Source of the DNA: Kalaharituber pfeilii
Lineage: Eukaryota > Ascomycota > Pezizomycetes > Pezizales > Pezizaceae
NCBI GenBank assembly: GCA_015179045.1
Contig: WHUZ01000280.1
Coordinates: forward strand, 1 to 15,309
DNA length: 15,309 nucleotides
Direction: 5' to 3'
A model generated the notes under the pieces. That model worked only from the letters and a program-made list of their open reading frames with translations. It made no database searches and was not told the DNA's origin. A program made the position numbers and the translations under genes. This document shows, one piece after another, positions 7,701 through 15,309 of the stretch (position 1 is its first letter; each line of letters starts with the position of its first letter).

Positions 7701-7754
7701 GTTTGTACCCTTAGCGCCATGAGCGCTATAATGCTGGGGCATTAGGGTATAAAC
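7701..7754. repeat. 54-bp imperfect inverted repeat
   Basis: The left arm GTTTGTACCCTTAGCGCC and the reverse complement of the right arm GTTTATACCCTAATGCC agree at most positions, including GTTT and TACCCT. The spacer is about 19 bases and contains AGCGCT. It could form a hairpin or be a terminal repeat of a DNA transposon; no second copy was found. Confidence 0.6.
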
Positions 7755-7789
7755 TTGACTCCACAATGCCCGAGACCAGTCAGCATATT

Positions 7790-8189
7790 CCTAACATGCT
7801 CCTAACTTCCTTTTACGTCACAACGTACATCTCTTTCACCCACGTTTCCCAATGCAACTCTCCTCAACACTGTGCTATCTACACTGAGTCTCATAACTTT
7901 ACTCTTGGAGCACACAATCTATCTCTACTTGTATCAGGATATACTTCTCTTTTTTCCTCATGTTCCTAATGTGACTCTCACAAACATTGCGCTGTCTGTA
8001 TGGAAGCTGGTACGGTCCCTCCTAGACGCTATTACTAGAACTACTTCTATAGCCAACACTAGCAATTTTTAACTTTATGTTTCCAATATTTCTGCCAAGT
8101 TACTCCTCTCTCTTGACTCAATTCCAGTAACTTCTATGTCAATGAAGTCCCTTTAAGGACTTATCATGTTGTGACATTGCTCTTTACAG
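7790..8189. repeat. Very degenerate tandem-repeat field, no convincing gene
   Basis: Pyrimidine-rich plus strand with irregular recurrences of TTCCTAAYRTGAC-like and CAACACT-like words (for example CATGTTCCTAATGTGACTC). Overlapping short plus-strand frames at 7766-7969 and 7872-8072 look like by-products. It is probably the decayed left part of the clearer array at 8190-8425. Confidence 0.4.
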
Positions 8190-8425
8190 CTATTGTGTTC
8201 CTAACTCTCTTACAAATAGCTACCACATTGTCAACTATTTCGTTTATTTCTCCTGTGTTTTCAACTACTTCCTTTATTTCTCTCATATTCTTAATGCTAT
8301 AGTAATGACTTCTTATATTCTTAATGCTATAGTAATAACCTCTTGTGTTACCAACACTACTATACAGATCTACTATATTCTTAGCACCTCTTTACTTATT
8401 CTCTCCATTCCAAACTCTCTCCCTT
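8190..8425. repeat. About 30-bp tandem repeat array
   Basis: About eight units at 29-31-bp spacing, such as TGTGTTCCTAACTCTC, CACATTGTCAACTATTTC, TGTGTTTTCAACTACTTC and TATATTCTTAATGCTATAG. Two adjacent units (from 8285 and 8315) are identical over 22 bases. The core resembles the array at 6516-6640. Confidence 0.7.
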
Positions 8426-8687
8426 TATTGTAGTATTGTGAACACACTACCAATCACACAATATTTTCCTTTTCGGTGACTCTTTGAGTCTACATGCAGA
8501 TAGTGCAGGCAGTAAAAAGTATATATTTCTACTCTTAGAAACCACTGAACTATTCTATTACCAATATCTTTAATCCTCCATACTAATCCAGCTTTCAGGA
8601 GACAAAAAGAAATACATTTCAATATCTATTAGACATTACTAACGTAGTCAAACAGTATAACAATAGAAACTATAAATCAGAAATAAA
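8426..8687. other. No recognisable gene
   Basis: AT-rich spacer. A 65-codon minus-strand frame at 8425-8622 has no recognisable motif and is probably chance. Confidence 0.4.
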
Positions 8688-8735
8688 AGCAGCAGAGAAT
8701 CAGAGAATGCAAGCAGCAGAGGATCAGAGAGTCTG
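8688..8735. repeat. 24-bp tandem duplication
   Basis: AGCAGCAGAGAATCAGAGAA (first 20 bases) at 8688 is followed by AGCAGCAGAGGATCAGAGAG at 8712. A separate 15-bp duplication, ACTAAGAATACTAGC, lies at 8802-8816 and 8817-8831. Confidence 0.8.
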
Positions 8736-8863
8736 AGAGAATTAAGAGAATCTAAGCATCAACAAGACAAAAATGTGGAGATCTAGAGAACAAACAATAT
8801 TACTAAGAATACTAGCACTAAGAATACTAGCAAGCCACTACAAACAACCTCCTCTTTTAGTAT

Positions 8864-10500
8864 TTATAAGGGCACTTGGGACACTTCAAATACATCATCA
8901 TCATCAGCATTATTATCATTATCATCATCATAATTATCATCATCCTGCTCCGTCTAACTATCTTTTGCAAAGCTTGGCGGTTATGAGTCAGGGACTACTT
9001 CTACTTCTGAGTCTGAGGAGCTACTTGTATCGGATTGAGCCTGAAAGTTTGGAAGGTGAACCATTTCTGCGTTGAACTCAGAAATTTCCTTCTGAAAGAT
9101 CTTTAAGAAATATTGTATCTGGGTCAGTCATATATGGCTCATTAGTTTCGAGGTCAGGTTTGCAATATGCAGCCCCAATACGGGCTTTGATGTCATTTTT
9201 GATAGCCATTAGGAGCGCTTCCTTTCATGTCTGGTTTATAAATCTTCCAGGTAAGCTATATCCTCCTATAGATTTCTGTTGTATATTAGTGCTTAGGCAA
9301 ACATGTCTTCATGGGGACTCATACTTGCGCAGTTTACATAGTTAAAATCCAGGTGGCTCTCCTTTAATATCAATTCCCCTGTAGCCCAGAATTTCAAGCA
9401 GTGCCGCATTGTACTTGCTATAAGGCAGAGGAATTTTCCATTTATTTTGTCCAAAAACATAGGATCGTGCTTTCCCCTTATCTGCGCTCCAGAAAAATAA
9501 TGCTGCAGATGATCATTACTAGCTCTGGGCTTTAAAATAGCGCTTTGGTACCTAAGGATTGTTAGCATCTATCCAGAGACACTACCAGTCTACATACCTT
9601 TGTTGTTAGTCTATACTGCTCAGGACACAGGAACCTGTCCTTATCCAAAGTTCAGCCACTTTTGTCCTTCTGTCTTCTATTGTTTCTCCTTTGAGGCCAT
9701 AGACCTCTATTATGGTAGAAGTGCATATCGAGACTAGGTGTGACTACGTTCATGAGTAGATACTCTTCAGCTGTTCATTGAGGTTAGCAACAGACTCAGT
9801 AGCTCTCTGAAGGGACTCAAATAATGTGTGCTCTCATGAGTTGGCTCAGCAGTTTTACCTCCTTTTCTTTCGCCTTCAAGCTATGCTTTGTTAAGTAATA
9901 TATACAACTGCTCTGGTCTAGAAAAGCCTTTCGAAACCATATATAATCCCTGATAGTTGCTTCCACATGCATGGCTATTGCTTGCAAATTGATATCTAAG
10001 GATAAGAATGACCTTGATATTGCACTTTGCACTATATTTCTTGTCTCTGCTTGTATCTTCACTCTGACTGCATTACCATCCTTACTATTCTTCTCAATTT
10101 TTAGTACCCCATCTGTACAATTTGACTTGGAGTACTTACATTTTCTATGTATATAGTAAATACTTTCTGGGATAAGAGTGGTGCCTCTTATAAAAAGATT
10201 TTGGTTCCGCGTTTGTGTGGGGCCTCTGGAGCTCGGTTTCATCTATGTGTTGATCATTTGGACTTGGTTCCCATTCGGATTGAGGAATACATGATTGAGA
10301 GATGCTTTTAGCCCTCCTTGCCCTCTTGTGGCCTCCTGGCAGGTTTCTGTTCTAATTGCTATATCTTTATGTTAGAGTGGATTGTCCTACAAGAGTTTAG
10401 ATATAAGTGGAAGGAGACAGGTAGTTGGATCTTTGAGAAGGAAAGGTGGGCTGGAGTAGACAGCTAGGTAATGAATGTCTCTTTAATATTGAATTAAGGC
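8864..10500 (-). pseudogene. Broken gene, possible DUF6532-type fungal protein with acidic tail
   Basis: A chain of minus-strand frames spans this region. The upstream part (10500-10200) is protein-like in two frames; one carries a basic patch GGHKRARRAK, possibly a nuclear signal, then Ser/Glu-rich sequence. A 141-codon stretch (10242-9817) contains RNIVQSAISRSFLSLDINLQ and RDYIWFRKAFLDQSS. About 250 bases later, an intact 91-codon stretch (9568-9293) has HYFSGAQIRGKHDPMFLDKI and LIASTMRHCLKFWATGE. Next come AIKNDIKARIGAAY and EISEFNAEMVHLP, then a Ser/Glu stretch and a Asp/Asn-rich tail (DDDNYDDDNDNNADDDD) ending at TAA 8866-8864. The R-x-I...AF-x-D block followed about 150-200 residues later by L-I-A-S-x-x-x-x-x-L-x-x-W-x-T-G resembles DUF6532, a fungal domain of unknown function; this is from memory and unconfirmed. 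At least four frame changes or stops make it a pseudogene, although it is less decayed than the retroelements. Confidence 0.5.
8893..8945. repeat. (CAT)n-rich microsatellite
   Basis: Interrupted CAT/TAT trinucleotide run. On the minus strand it encodes the Asp/Asn-rich tail of the broken gene at 8864-10500. On the plus strand it gives a misleading His-rich frame at 8773-9075. Confidence 0.85.
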
Positions 10501-10650
10501 TCGCTTGAACCTCTGATATAACTCTTGGTGACCTACTCATTCATTCTACTCATTCATTCACAATACATATAACTAGTCAGCTATTCTAATACTTTATGAA
10601 TAAGTGGATTTTATCAGGACCTGTCAAAAGTAGAAATCTCAAGTGGTTGT
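10501..10650. other. Spacer with a short repeated motif
   Basis: Contains a small direct repeat, CTACTCATTCATT, twice near 10532-10558. No gene is seen. Confidence 0.4.
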
Positions 10651-11000
10651 ACTCACTACTAGATAGTGAGTAGCATAAGCCAAGGTAGCTTAAGTCAGCT
10701 TGAGCCTAAGCTCATGCGAGCTAGTTCAAGCTCAAATGAGCAAAGATCATACTAGTATTTTTCTTGCTAGCTCGCTAAAATGCTTAGCTAGTACAAGGTT
10801 TTATAAACTGTAAATACCTAATATAGTAATAAGTAGAGACTTGGAGCTCATTCTGACCTACCAATAACTTCGAAATGCTTAATTTAGCTGATAGTAGTAA
10901 GAGAGATGAAAATTTAGCTTAGTTTGGTTTAGTTTGTCAATATTATATATAATCAATCTAGGCTTAAGCTAGCTCATACCGCTTACTACTATTAGATCTA
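10651..11000. mobile_element. MITE-like inverted-repeat element (about 340 bp)
   Basis: Left sequence 10659-10695 (AGTAGCATAAGCCAAGG then TAGCTTAAGTC) matches the reverse complement of right sequence 10962-10995 (AGTAGTAAGCGGTATGAGC then TAGCTTAAGCC) at roughly three in four positions. The left flank has a perfect hairpin, ACTCACTA-CTAGA-TAGTGAGT (10651-10671). The left interior is packed with AGCT, GAGC and AAGCT words that can pair with each other. There is no coding potential. No clear target-site duplication was found, so the ends are approximate. Confidence 0.45.
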
Positions 11001-11833
11001 AGTTTAAAGATAAGTGTTTCTTGAAATAGCAAGTAGCGTCTCCATGACACCTTGGTACATCCTGGGTCACTACATCTCTTAGGCAGGTAAAACTACACTA
11101 AATTTGATGTACTAGTTTTCCTATCTATCATCCAGCTAAGAGGGTCTGTGTACTATCCAATTCCTAACCTCAAGCAATATCTAGTGCATATATCTCAGGT
11201 ACAGGAATAGCGCACATCTATTCACTATCCTTATATCTACTAAAACATTCTCAAAGTTATTTATTATAGTACTTGAAAGAAATTTGAAGGTCAATGCACT
11301 TGTAGTGAGATATTAAATACTATCATGAATTTATACAGCTGCTAGTAGAGTAGACATAGCTAAAGCATACTCGAGCAGTGAGCCATAAAGTACTACCATA
11401 GAATTATAACATAACTATTAGATTATGTAGTTAGTTCTAGTAGTCAATATAATATGGACTTATACAATCTTATCAGTCTTGTGGTAGGTGAGTGCAATTC
11501 TACAAGTAAATGTGTACATTGCAAATGATCAGCATGACAAGGACCAAAAGTAGTGAAACTAGTGCATTGAATTTTATAAAGTTTTACTCACCCAAGAGAT
11601 ATTTCTACTTATCTCTTGCCACAGTGAAACTGCATATATACTATGTATCAACTTGTCATAGAACGTACATGCATTGCCTATAGCGTATATGACTGAATAT
11701 CAAGACTTATACTAACAACTATAAATAAATATAAACAGAATATTGCAAAGCAAATAAAATAATATGAAAGTTGAAATACCAAAGCAAGTGATGTATATCG
11801 ATATCAATAAATGTGGTAACTTTGTGTATTCAC
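11001..11833. other. No recognisable gene
   Basis: AT-rich sequence with stops in all frames at about the density expected by chance. One plus frame (about 11030-11590) gives protein-like words between stops, but not enough to claim a gene. Confidence 0.4.
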
Positions 11834-13144
11834 TTAGCAGCCCATGTAATCTTATTCTACTGGGTCCTCATTGTCCTCCTCATTCCATCTCTATTCAGGT
11901 ACATTATACACTTTGAGAGCTGGGTTTAATCTAAAAGAATAGTCTAACCTCTCTTATACCATGGCAGCAACCATTCTCTTTCGCATTGGCGGTGCAGGTC
12001 GATCCAATGCCATTGCATAAGAACTCATCGCTGCATATTGGCTTTCTTTAGCAGTTAAACTACTGCCATCGCAGGCATGGAATGCATGAATACCCTGCTG
12101 GGCTACTGTTCGAGCTGTGGGTGATATTCAGGTAGCTGCATCTAAATAGAGATATAAACATTCTAAATAGTATCATCCTTCATTATCAGAATCCAAAGCT
12201 TCTAGATACTGCCTCTTATGCTCTACTTTGAGCTCCTCTTTGACTTTTTGGAGTTGCTTGATTTTTTTTCTGATTTTCATTTTCTTTCTTCAAAGCTTTA
12301 GTCCTTTTTAGGCATTCTTTACTTCCTAAATCCTGTCCATGTCTGTACTAGACTGTCTGAGTCTATAGCCGAGTCATCATATACCTCTGTAGGGTCAAAA
12401 TGGTCCTTAGCGAAGTGGATCTGACTACTCCCTGCATGCAGAAGCTATCTGCACCATCCTCTACTTTCCTATAAATTATGATAAGTAGCTTGATGGGCTT
12501 GGACTTTGTGATTCAAAAAAACACTTCTACTTCAGTATTAGAGGAAAGTATAATTGAGTCCTTTAGATGCATCAGTTGAGATCCACCAGAGTACCATAGA
12601 TTTCTCTCACATTTCTGCCAGTAGGCAGGTGTTTGGCCAGGGCATCTCTTACCTCCTAAATAATGTTTTGTGTGACTATAGCAATGAAGCGCTCACTAGG
12701 CCTGAACCAGACCCAGCGATTCTGTAGAAGGTTATACTGCGCTAGCTGTTCAACCGTAGTATCCTCCGGAGGTTGCTGCTTATGCGCTATAATGGCAGGA
12801 GTCAGTTAGGTAAAGAAATACTCCGATACTCTACGTATTCATATAGGGACTCTGCAAGTTTTGTATTAAGTTTTCCTCGAGTTCTGTAAGCCTTGCAATA
12901 TCTTCAGGAGCTTGTCTCCATTTTCTGTCTATTCGGCAACCTCTTCTTATGTTTATTTTTTTTGGTGATGTCAATCAATATCTCGTCTAACACTTTTAAG
13001 GCAAGGGCTCCTCTACATTACGAGTCTCTTTCTAGATCCAGGAAATCTCATATGTATAATGGCTGCTATCTGCCAAGGGTCCCAAGCAGCAGCTTCTAGA
13101 GTATTCTTGTTTTTGATATTGTTGGTCTGTGCATATGTATCCAT
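11834..13144 (-). pseudogene. Broken gene of unknown function (transposon-type setting)
   Basis: An ATG at 13144-13142 opens a minus-strand frame, MDTYAQTNNIKNKN then EAAAWDPWQIAAIIHMRF. It can be followed for about 190 codons through roughly ten TAG/TGA/TAA stops to QLAQYNLLQNRWVWFRPSER and DALAKHLPTGRNVREIYGTL. A frame change gives SSNTEVEVFF, a stop, then ITKSKPIKLLIIIYRKVEDG; another gives HFAKDHFDPTEVYDDSAIDS. A Lys/Glu-rich, coiled-coil-like part follows near 12280-12190. The last part reads ARTVAQQGIHAFHACDGSS, YAAMSSYAMALDRP and EEDNEDPVE before TAA at 11836-11834. I do not recognise the family. The W-x-W-F ... LP-T-x-x-x-V-x-E-x-Y-G-T-L stretch faintly recalls Ty1/copia Gag, but no zinc knuckle or protease is seen. 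Stops at Trp/Gln positions point to RIP-type decay. Confidence 0.45.
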
Positions 13145-13765
13145 CACCCACACTACTCATCATAGTTCAGATCGTGATCCTTGAAAGCTAAGGCGAGCCT
13201 TGCATGTGGAAATTTTTTCCCTCATCATAGTGATACTCTAAAGAGATTAGTCAAATATTTCTTACAATAGCAACCACCAGATGTAGAAATAGTACTGAAA
13301 AATGTATTCCTTCAAAGCAAATACATATGGGTAATAGTGAGATTTACAGACAATATGACTCTCAAAAGAAATAAAATATCTATCTTACTTGGCAAAATAG
13401 TCTATAGATACAAGTAATCTTGTATACGTTCTGAATGGTTGTATGCGTCTAAGGGATATTGAATTGATACATGCGATGAGCAGCTTGTATTTTATCCCAG
13501 AGGAGGATCCTAGAGATTTATATCTGCTAGCCTTTGGTGATATATGAACTTGGCCTTCCCTCTTGAAATATCTAGTTGATATCTCGAGGGTTCTAGAATT
13601 GAACTAAGAGTTTCTAGTCTTTACAGGAACTTTAACGAAACATGTAAAGACTATTATACTAAAGAACTTTTATAAACAATTTCATTATTTTTACTTCTCT
13701 TAGATTGTAGCAGCTTCACAGTATTCATTGTTGTATGACCTACTTCTATAATTTCTGATAAGGAC
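13145..13765. other. No recognisable gene
   Basis: AT-rich spacer. It includes a weak tRNA-B-box-like GGGTTCTAGAATTGAAC near 13588 without a convincing tRNA fold, and a 62-codon minus frame at 13654-13842 with no recognised motif. Confidence 0.4.
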
Positions 13766-14070
13766 AATGAGTGGATTTCATATATATGATGAGTCCTTTT
13801 CAATATCATGAGATGTGTGAATATGAGTTGAATTTGACACATACCGTAGAGCTACTGGTAGTTGGATAGTACAAGAGTGGCATAATGAGTGCAATTTCAT
13901 ATGTATAGTAGATTTTTTTCAATCGCGAAATTATCTGACATGTATTATAGAGCCAATCAATGATATAAGAATGGCAGAATGAGGTCAATATCACAGGTAT
14001 AGTAAGTCTCTTTCAATATTATAAAATGTATAGCACCTATGCCAAGAAACCATGGAGTGGCTGTAGCATG
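13766..14070. repeat. Imperfect long tandem repeat, three units of about 94-118 bp
   Basis: Units begin at 13766 (AATGAGTGGATTTCATATAT), 13884 (AATGAGTGCAATTTCATATG) and 13978 (AATGAGGTCAATATCACAGG). Each continues with TATAGTA/TATGATGA, a T-rich run, TTTCAAT and an AT-rich tail. The minus-strand frames at 13654-13842 and 13806-13994 lie over these repeats and are probably by-products. Confidence 0.65.
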
Positions 14071-14105
14071 AAATGTATAGCACCTGTGCTAAGAAATCAT
14101 GGAGT
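14024..14105. repeat. 35-bp direct repeat at 47-bp spacing
   Basis: AAATGTATAGCACCTATGCC (then AAGAAACCATGGAGT) at 14024-14058 recurs at 14071-14105 with three C/T differences. The second copy overlaps the start of the LINE-like frame. Confidence 0.85.
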
Positions 14106-14390
14106 TACAGCTGGTCTGTAGTTTTTTGGCATAAAAAAACTGGCATCGTAATATACAGGATCACCTTATGGAAGAATCTAGGAAAGGTCAGACAATGGTT
14201 GGAGGCCGTGAACAAAGAATTAGGAAAGATATCAGGGATTCGCTGGCTGAGGAAGAGGACTATACTGGTTGAGGAGGGGAAGAAAACCAGCTCGACAGTT
14301 GTATACTTGGAAAAGGAGACTAATGTTGAGAGGATGAGGCTCAGAGGATATTGGCTCAGATTGGTCCAGTATGAGTTAGAGAGAGGATAG
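14073..14390 (+). CDS. LINE (Tad-like) ORF1 fragment
   Basis: An uninterrupted 105-codon frame. From about residue 28 it reads IVIYRITLWKNLGKVRQWLE, then AVNKELGKISGIRWLRKR, GKKTSSTVVYL and YWLRLVQYELERG before TAG. In ORF1 of fungal Tad-like LINEs, the segment before the zinc knuckles has the same layout: a V-V-x-G-x-P/L strand, a helix with N-x-x-x-x-V, I-x-W-L, K-x-S-S-x-V-V-x-L and a last Y-x-V/Y-E strand. This is pattern recognition from memory. The expected Cys-rich knuckles after Y-E do not follow, so the frame is truncated. The true 5' limit is unclear: the first 25 or so residues lie in the 35-bp repeat and may not belong. No stops within the frame suggests it is younger than, or escaped, the decay seen elsewhere. 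Confidence 0.5.
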   Translation: MYSTCAKKSWSYSWSVVFWHKKTGIVIYRITLWKNLGKVRQWLEAVNKELGKISGIRWLRKRTILVEEGKKTSSTVVYLEKETNVERMRLRGYWLRLVQYELERG

Positions 14391-14555
14391 AAGTAGGAGA
14401 TACTGAGACTGAACTGCTACCCGTATCATGGAGAAGTTTCGAGCACTATATATACTTAGGAGTAGGTAGTTTGGGGTTCGACTTCTTTTTTCACTTTTAA
14501 TAAAACCTCACTATAGCCCTTAGGGCGGTGTGCGAGTATTGATAAAAAAAAAAAA
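14110..14555 (+). mobile_element. Deleted LINE: ORF1 fragment joined to 3' tail with poly(A)
   Basis: The ORF1-like frame is followed after only about 110 bases by a possible polyadenylation signal AATAAA (14499-14504), the G-rich GGGCGGTGTGCGAG (14523-14536), GTATTGAT and A12 (14544-14555). Poly(A) or A-rich ends are typical of LINE insertions, and similar GGGCGGTG...GAT-A(n) ends are familiar in fungal LINEs. ORF2 (endonuclease and reverse transcriptase) is absent. No convincing target-site duplication was located. Confidence 0.42.
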
Positions 14556-15077
14556 GACCTAGTATTCTGCTAGCATAGCCTAGACAGATGTTTTCTAGTA
14601 CAATCGCTCTAAGCCAATCTGGGCTTGGCATGAAATGTTTACATATCAAACAGTAAGTACAAAGCCTACTCTAGTAGTGTCAGAAACTTAAGATTATGTC
14701 ACTAGCAGTCTCTCTGCAAACTCACCATATTCTTTTAGATATAAGTGTATACTGAACAGTTGCTAGTACTGTTTTCTCTCTCAAAATCAATAATTTTCAC
14801 TTCTCAAACCCACATGCCAAGCCCTGTATCAATGTTTTAGCCTGGCCAGGAACCTTGTCAGTTCACAAACCGACTGGACCAATGCCCTCATCACAGGTAC
14901 CAGTAGGTACCTCCATACTTCTGCTATTTACTGCTCACTAGCACAGCCAATGTGATTGTTAATTGAATACCAGTTAGAGTTTGTTTTATTTACAAAACTA
15001 TAGTTTCATTCAGTGACCTTTACTCCTTGTTATATACACATATATACCAACCTATCTCCAAGTCCACGGCTCACTAC
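14556..15077. other. Intergenic stretch before the right-edge gene
   Basis: No protein motif is seen. The last part has a pyrimidine-rich run and TTATATACACATATATACC (15030-15048), which could include a TATA-like promoter element about 30-50 bases before the ATG at 15078. Confidence 0.35.
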
Positions 15078-15309
15078 ATGACTACATCAAAAACTGCTTA
15101 TCCTTTCTGTGGCAAGGAGTACACCTCCACCGGTCAGTATGCCAATCATCTTGCATTGAAGCATCAGCGAGATATTACTAAGTCATCGGAGCATCCAATC
15201 TTATTCCGAAAACATCCTTATAAAGATTCACAGTAGAGAGATAAGGAGGATTTCAGTAAATCCACACAATCACCACACTGTTCAGATAATAGTAATGATA
15301 ATGATTATG
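15078..15309 (+). pseudogene. N-terminus of a C2H2 zinc-finger protein (damaged, runs off the edge)
   Basis: ATG at 15078 gives MTTSKTAYPFCGKEYTS, then TGQYANHLALKH. Residues Tyr8, Cys11, His24 and His29 fall exactly on C-x2-C-x12-H-x4-H with tyrosine in the first cysteine place. The codon is TAT (15099-15101); TGT would give Cys, and the change is a C-to-T at CpA on the other strand. After the finger come R-x-D-I-T-K-S and a basic segment to a TAG at 15234-15236. The same frame then stays open to the window end (RDKEDFSKSTQSPHCSDNSN, then Asp/Asn), so the TAG is probably also a mutation and the gene continues right. An upstream in-frame TTG at 15027 is less likely as a start in a fungus. A lone N-terminal C2H2 finger before an acidic stretch occurs in some fungal DNA-transposon proteins, but a host factor is possible. 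Confidence 0.5.

Noticed and set aside
8773..9075. 100-codon plus-strand His-rich protein
   Set aside because: The His run is a (CAT)n microsatellite; the minus strand gives a continuous acidic C-terminus that joins the upstream broken gene.
9971..10156. 61-codon plus-strand frame
   Set aside because: It is fully antisense to the 141-codon stretch of the minus-strand broken gene and has no motif.
11030..11590. Plus-strand degenerate coding frame
   Set aside because: About sixteen stops in roughly 190 codons is what AT-rich random sequence gives; no family motif was recognised.
12893..13099. 68-codon plus-strand hydrophobic frame
   Set aside because: It is antisense to the N-terminal part of the minus-strand broken gene at 11834-13144.
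13527..13605. tRNA gene or tRNA-derived SINE head (TAGCCTTTGG and GGTTCTAGAATTG as A- and B-box-like words)
   Set aside because: Both boxes deviate from consensus and no cloverleaf stems could be paired.

Overview
This window looks like repeat-dominated DNA from a filamentous ascomycete (Pezizomycotina). It is AT-rich, has no bacterial gene organisation, and consists mostly of decayed transposable elements. Recognisable protein frames are broken by stops that fall mainly where tryptophan (TGG) or glutamine (CAG/CAA) would be expected. That is the pattern left by C-to-T change at CpA sites on either strand, as in repeat-induced point mutation (RIP). No intact conserved host gene, rRNA or tRNA was recognised. 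Family assignments come from reading translations by eye, not from database searches.

Layout: (1) 1-53 plus 5438 to about 6990 is the 3' part of a plus-strand Ty3/gypsy chromovirus (element B): integrase C-terminus, chromodomain, polypurine tract and the start of its 3' LTR. (2) Inserted into B's integrase frame is a complete but decayed minus-strand chromovirus (element A, 54-5432). It has two about 655-bp LTRs, a 5-bp target-site duplication GTACC (49-53 and 5433-5437), gag-like repeats, reverse transcriptase, RNase H, integrase C-terminus and chromodomain. Each LTR carries five copies of a 51-bp tandem repeat. (3) 7000-8830 is gene-poor, with one degenerate minus-strand coding fragment, a 54-bp inverted repeat and a long field of about 30-bp degenerate tandem repeats. 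(4) 8864-10500 (minus) is a broken gene with an acidic tail and a possible DUF6532-type domain. (5) 10651-11000 is a MITE-like inverted-repeat element. (6) 11834-13144 (minus) is a second broken gene of unknown function. (7) 13766-14105 holds tandem repeats, followed at 14073-14555 by what looks like a LINE ORF1 fragment joined to a LINE-type 3' tail with poly(A). (8) At the right edge, from 15078, a plus-strand gene begins with a C2H2 zinc finger whose first cysteine has become tyrosine.

The order of events can be partly read: element B inserted first, element A later landed in it, and both decayed by C-to-T mutation. I do not see a convincing new functional system. The most interesting items are the nested insertion with its exact duplication, the layered tandem repeats in LTR and Gag of element A, the ORF1-to-tail LINE derivative, and the two unrecognised broken genes.
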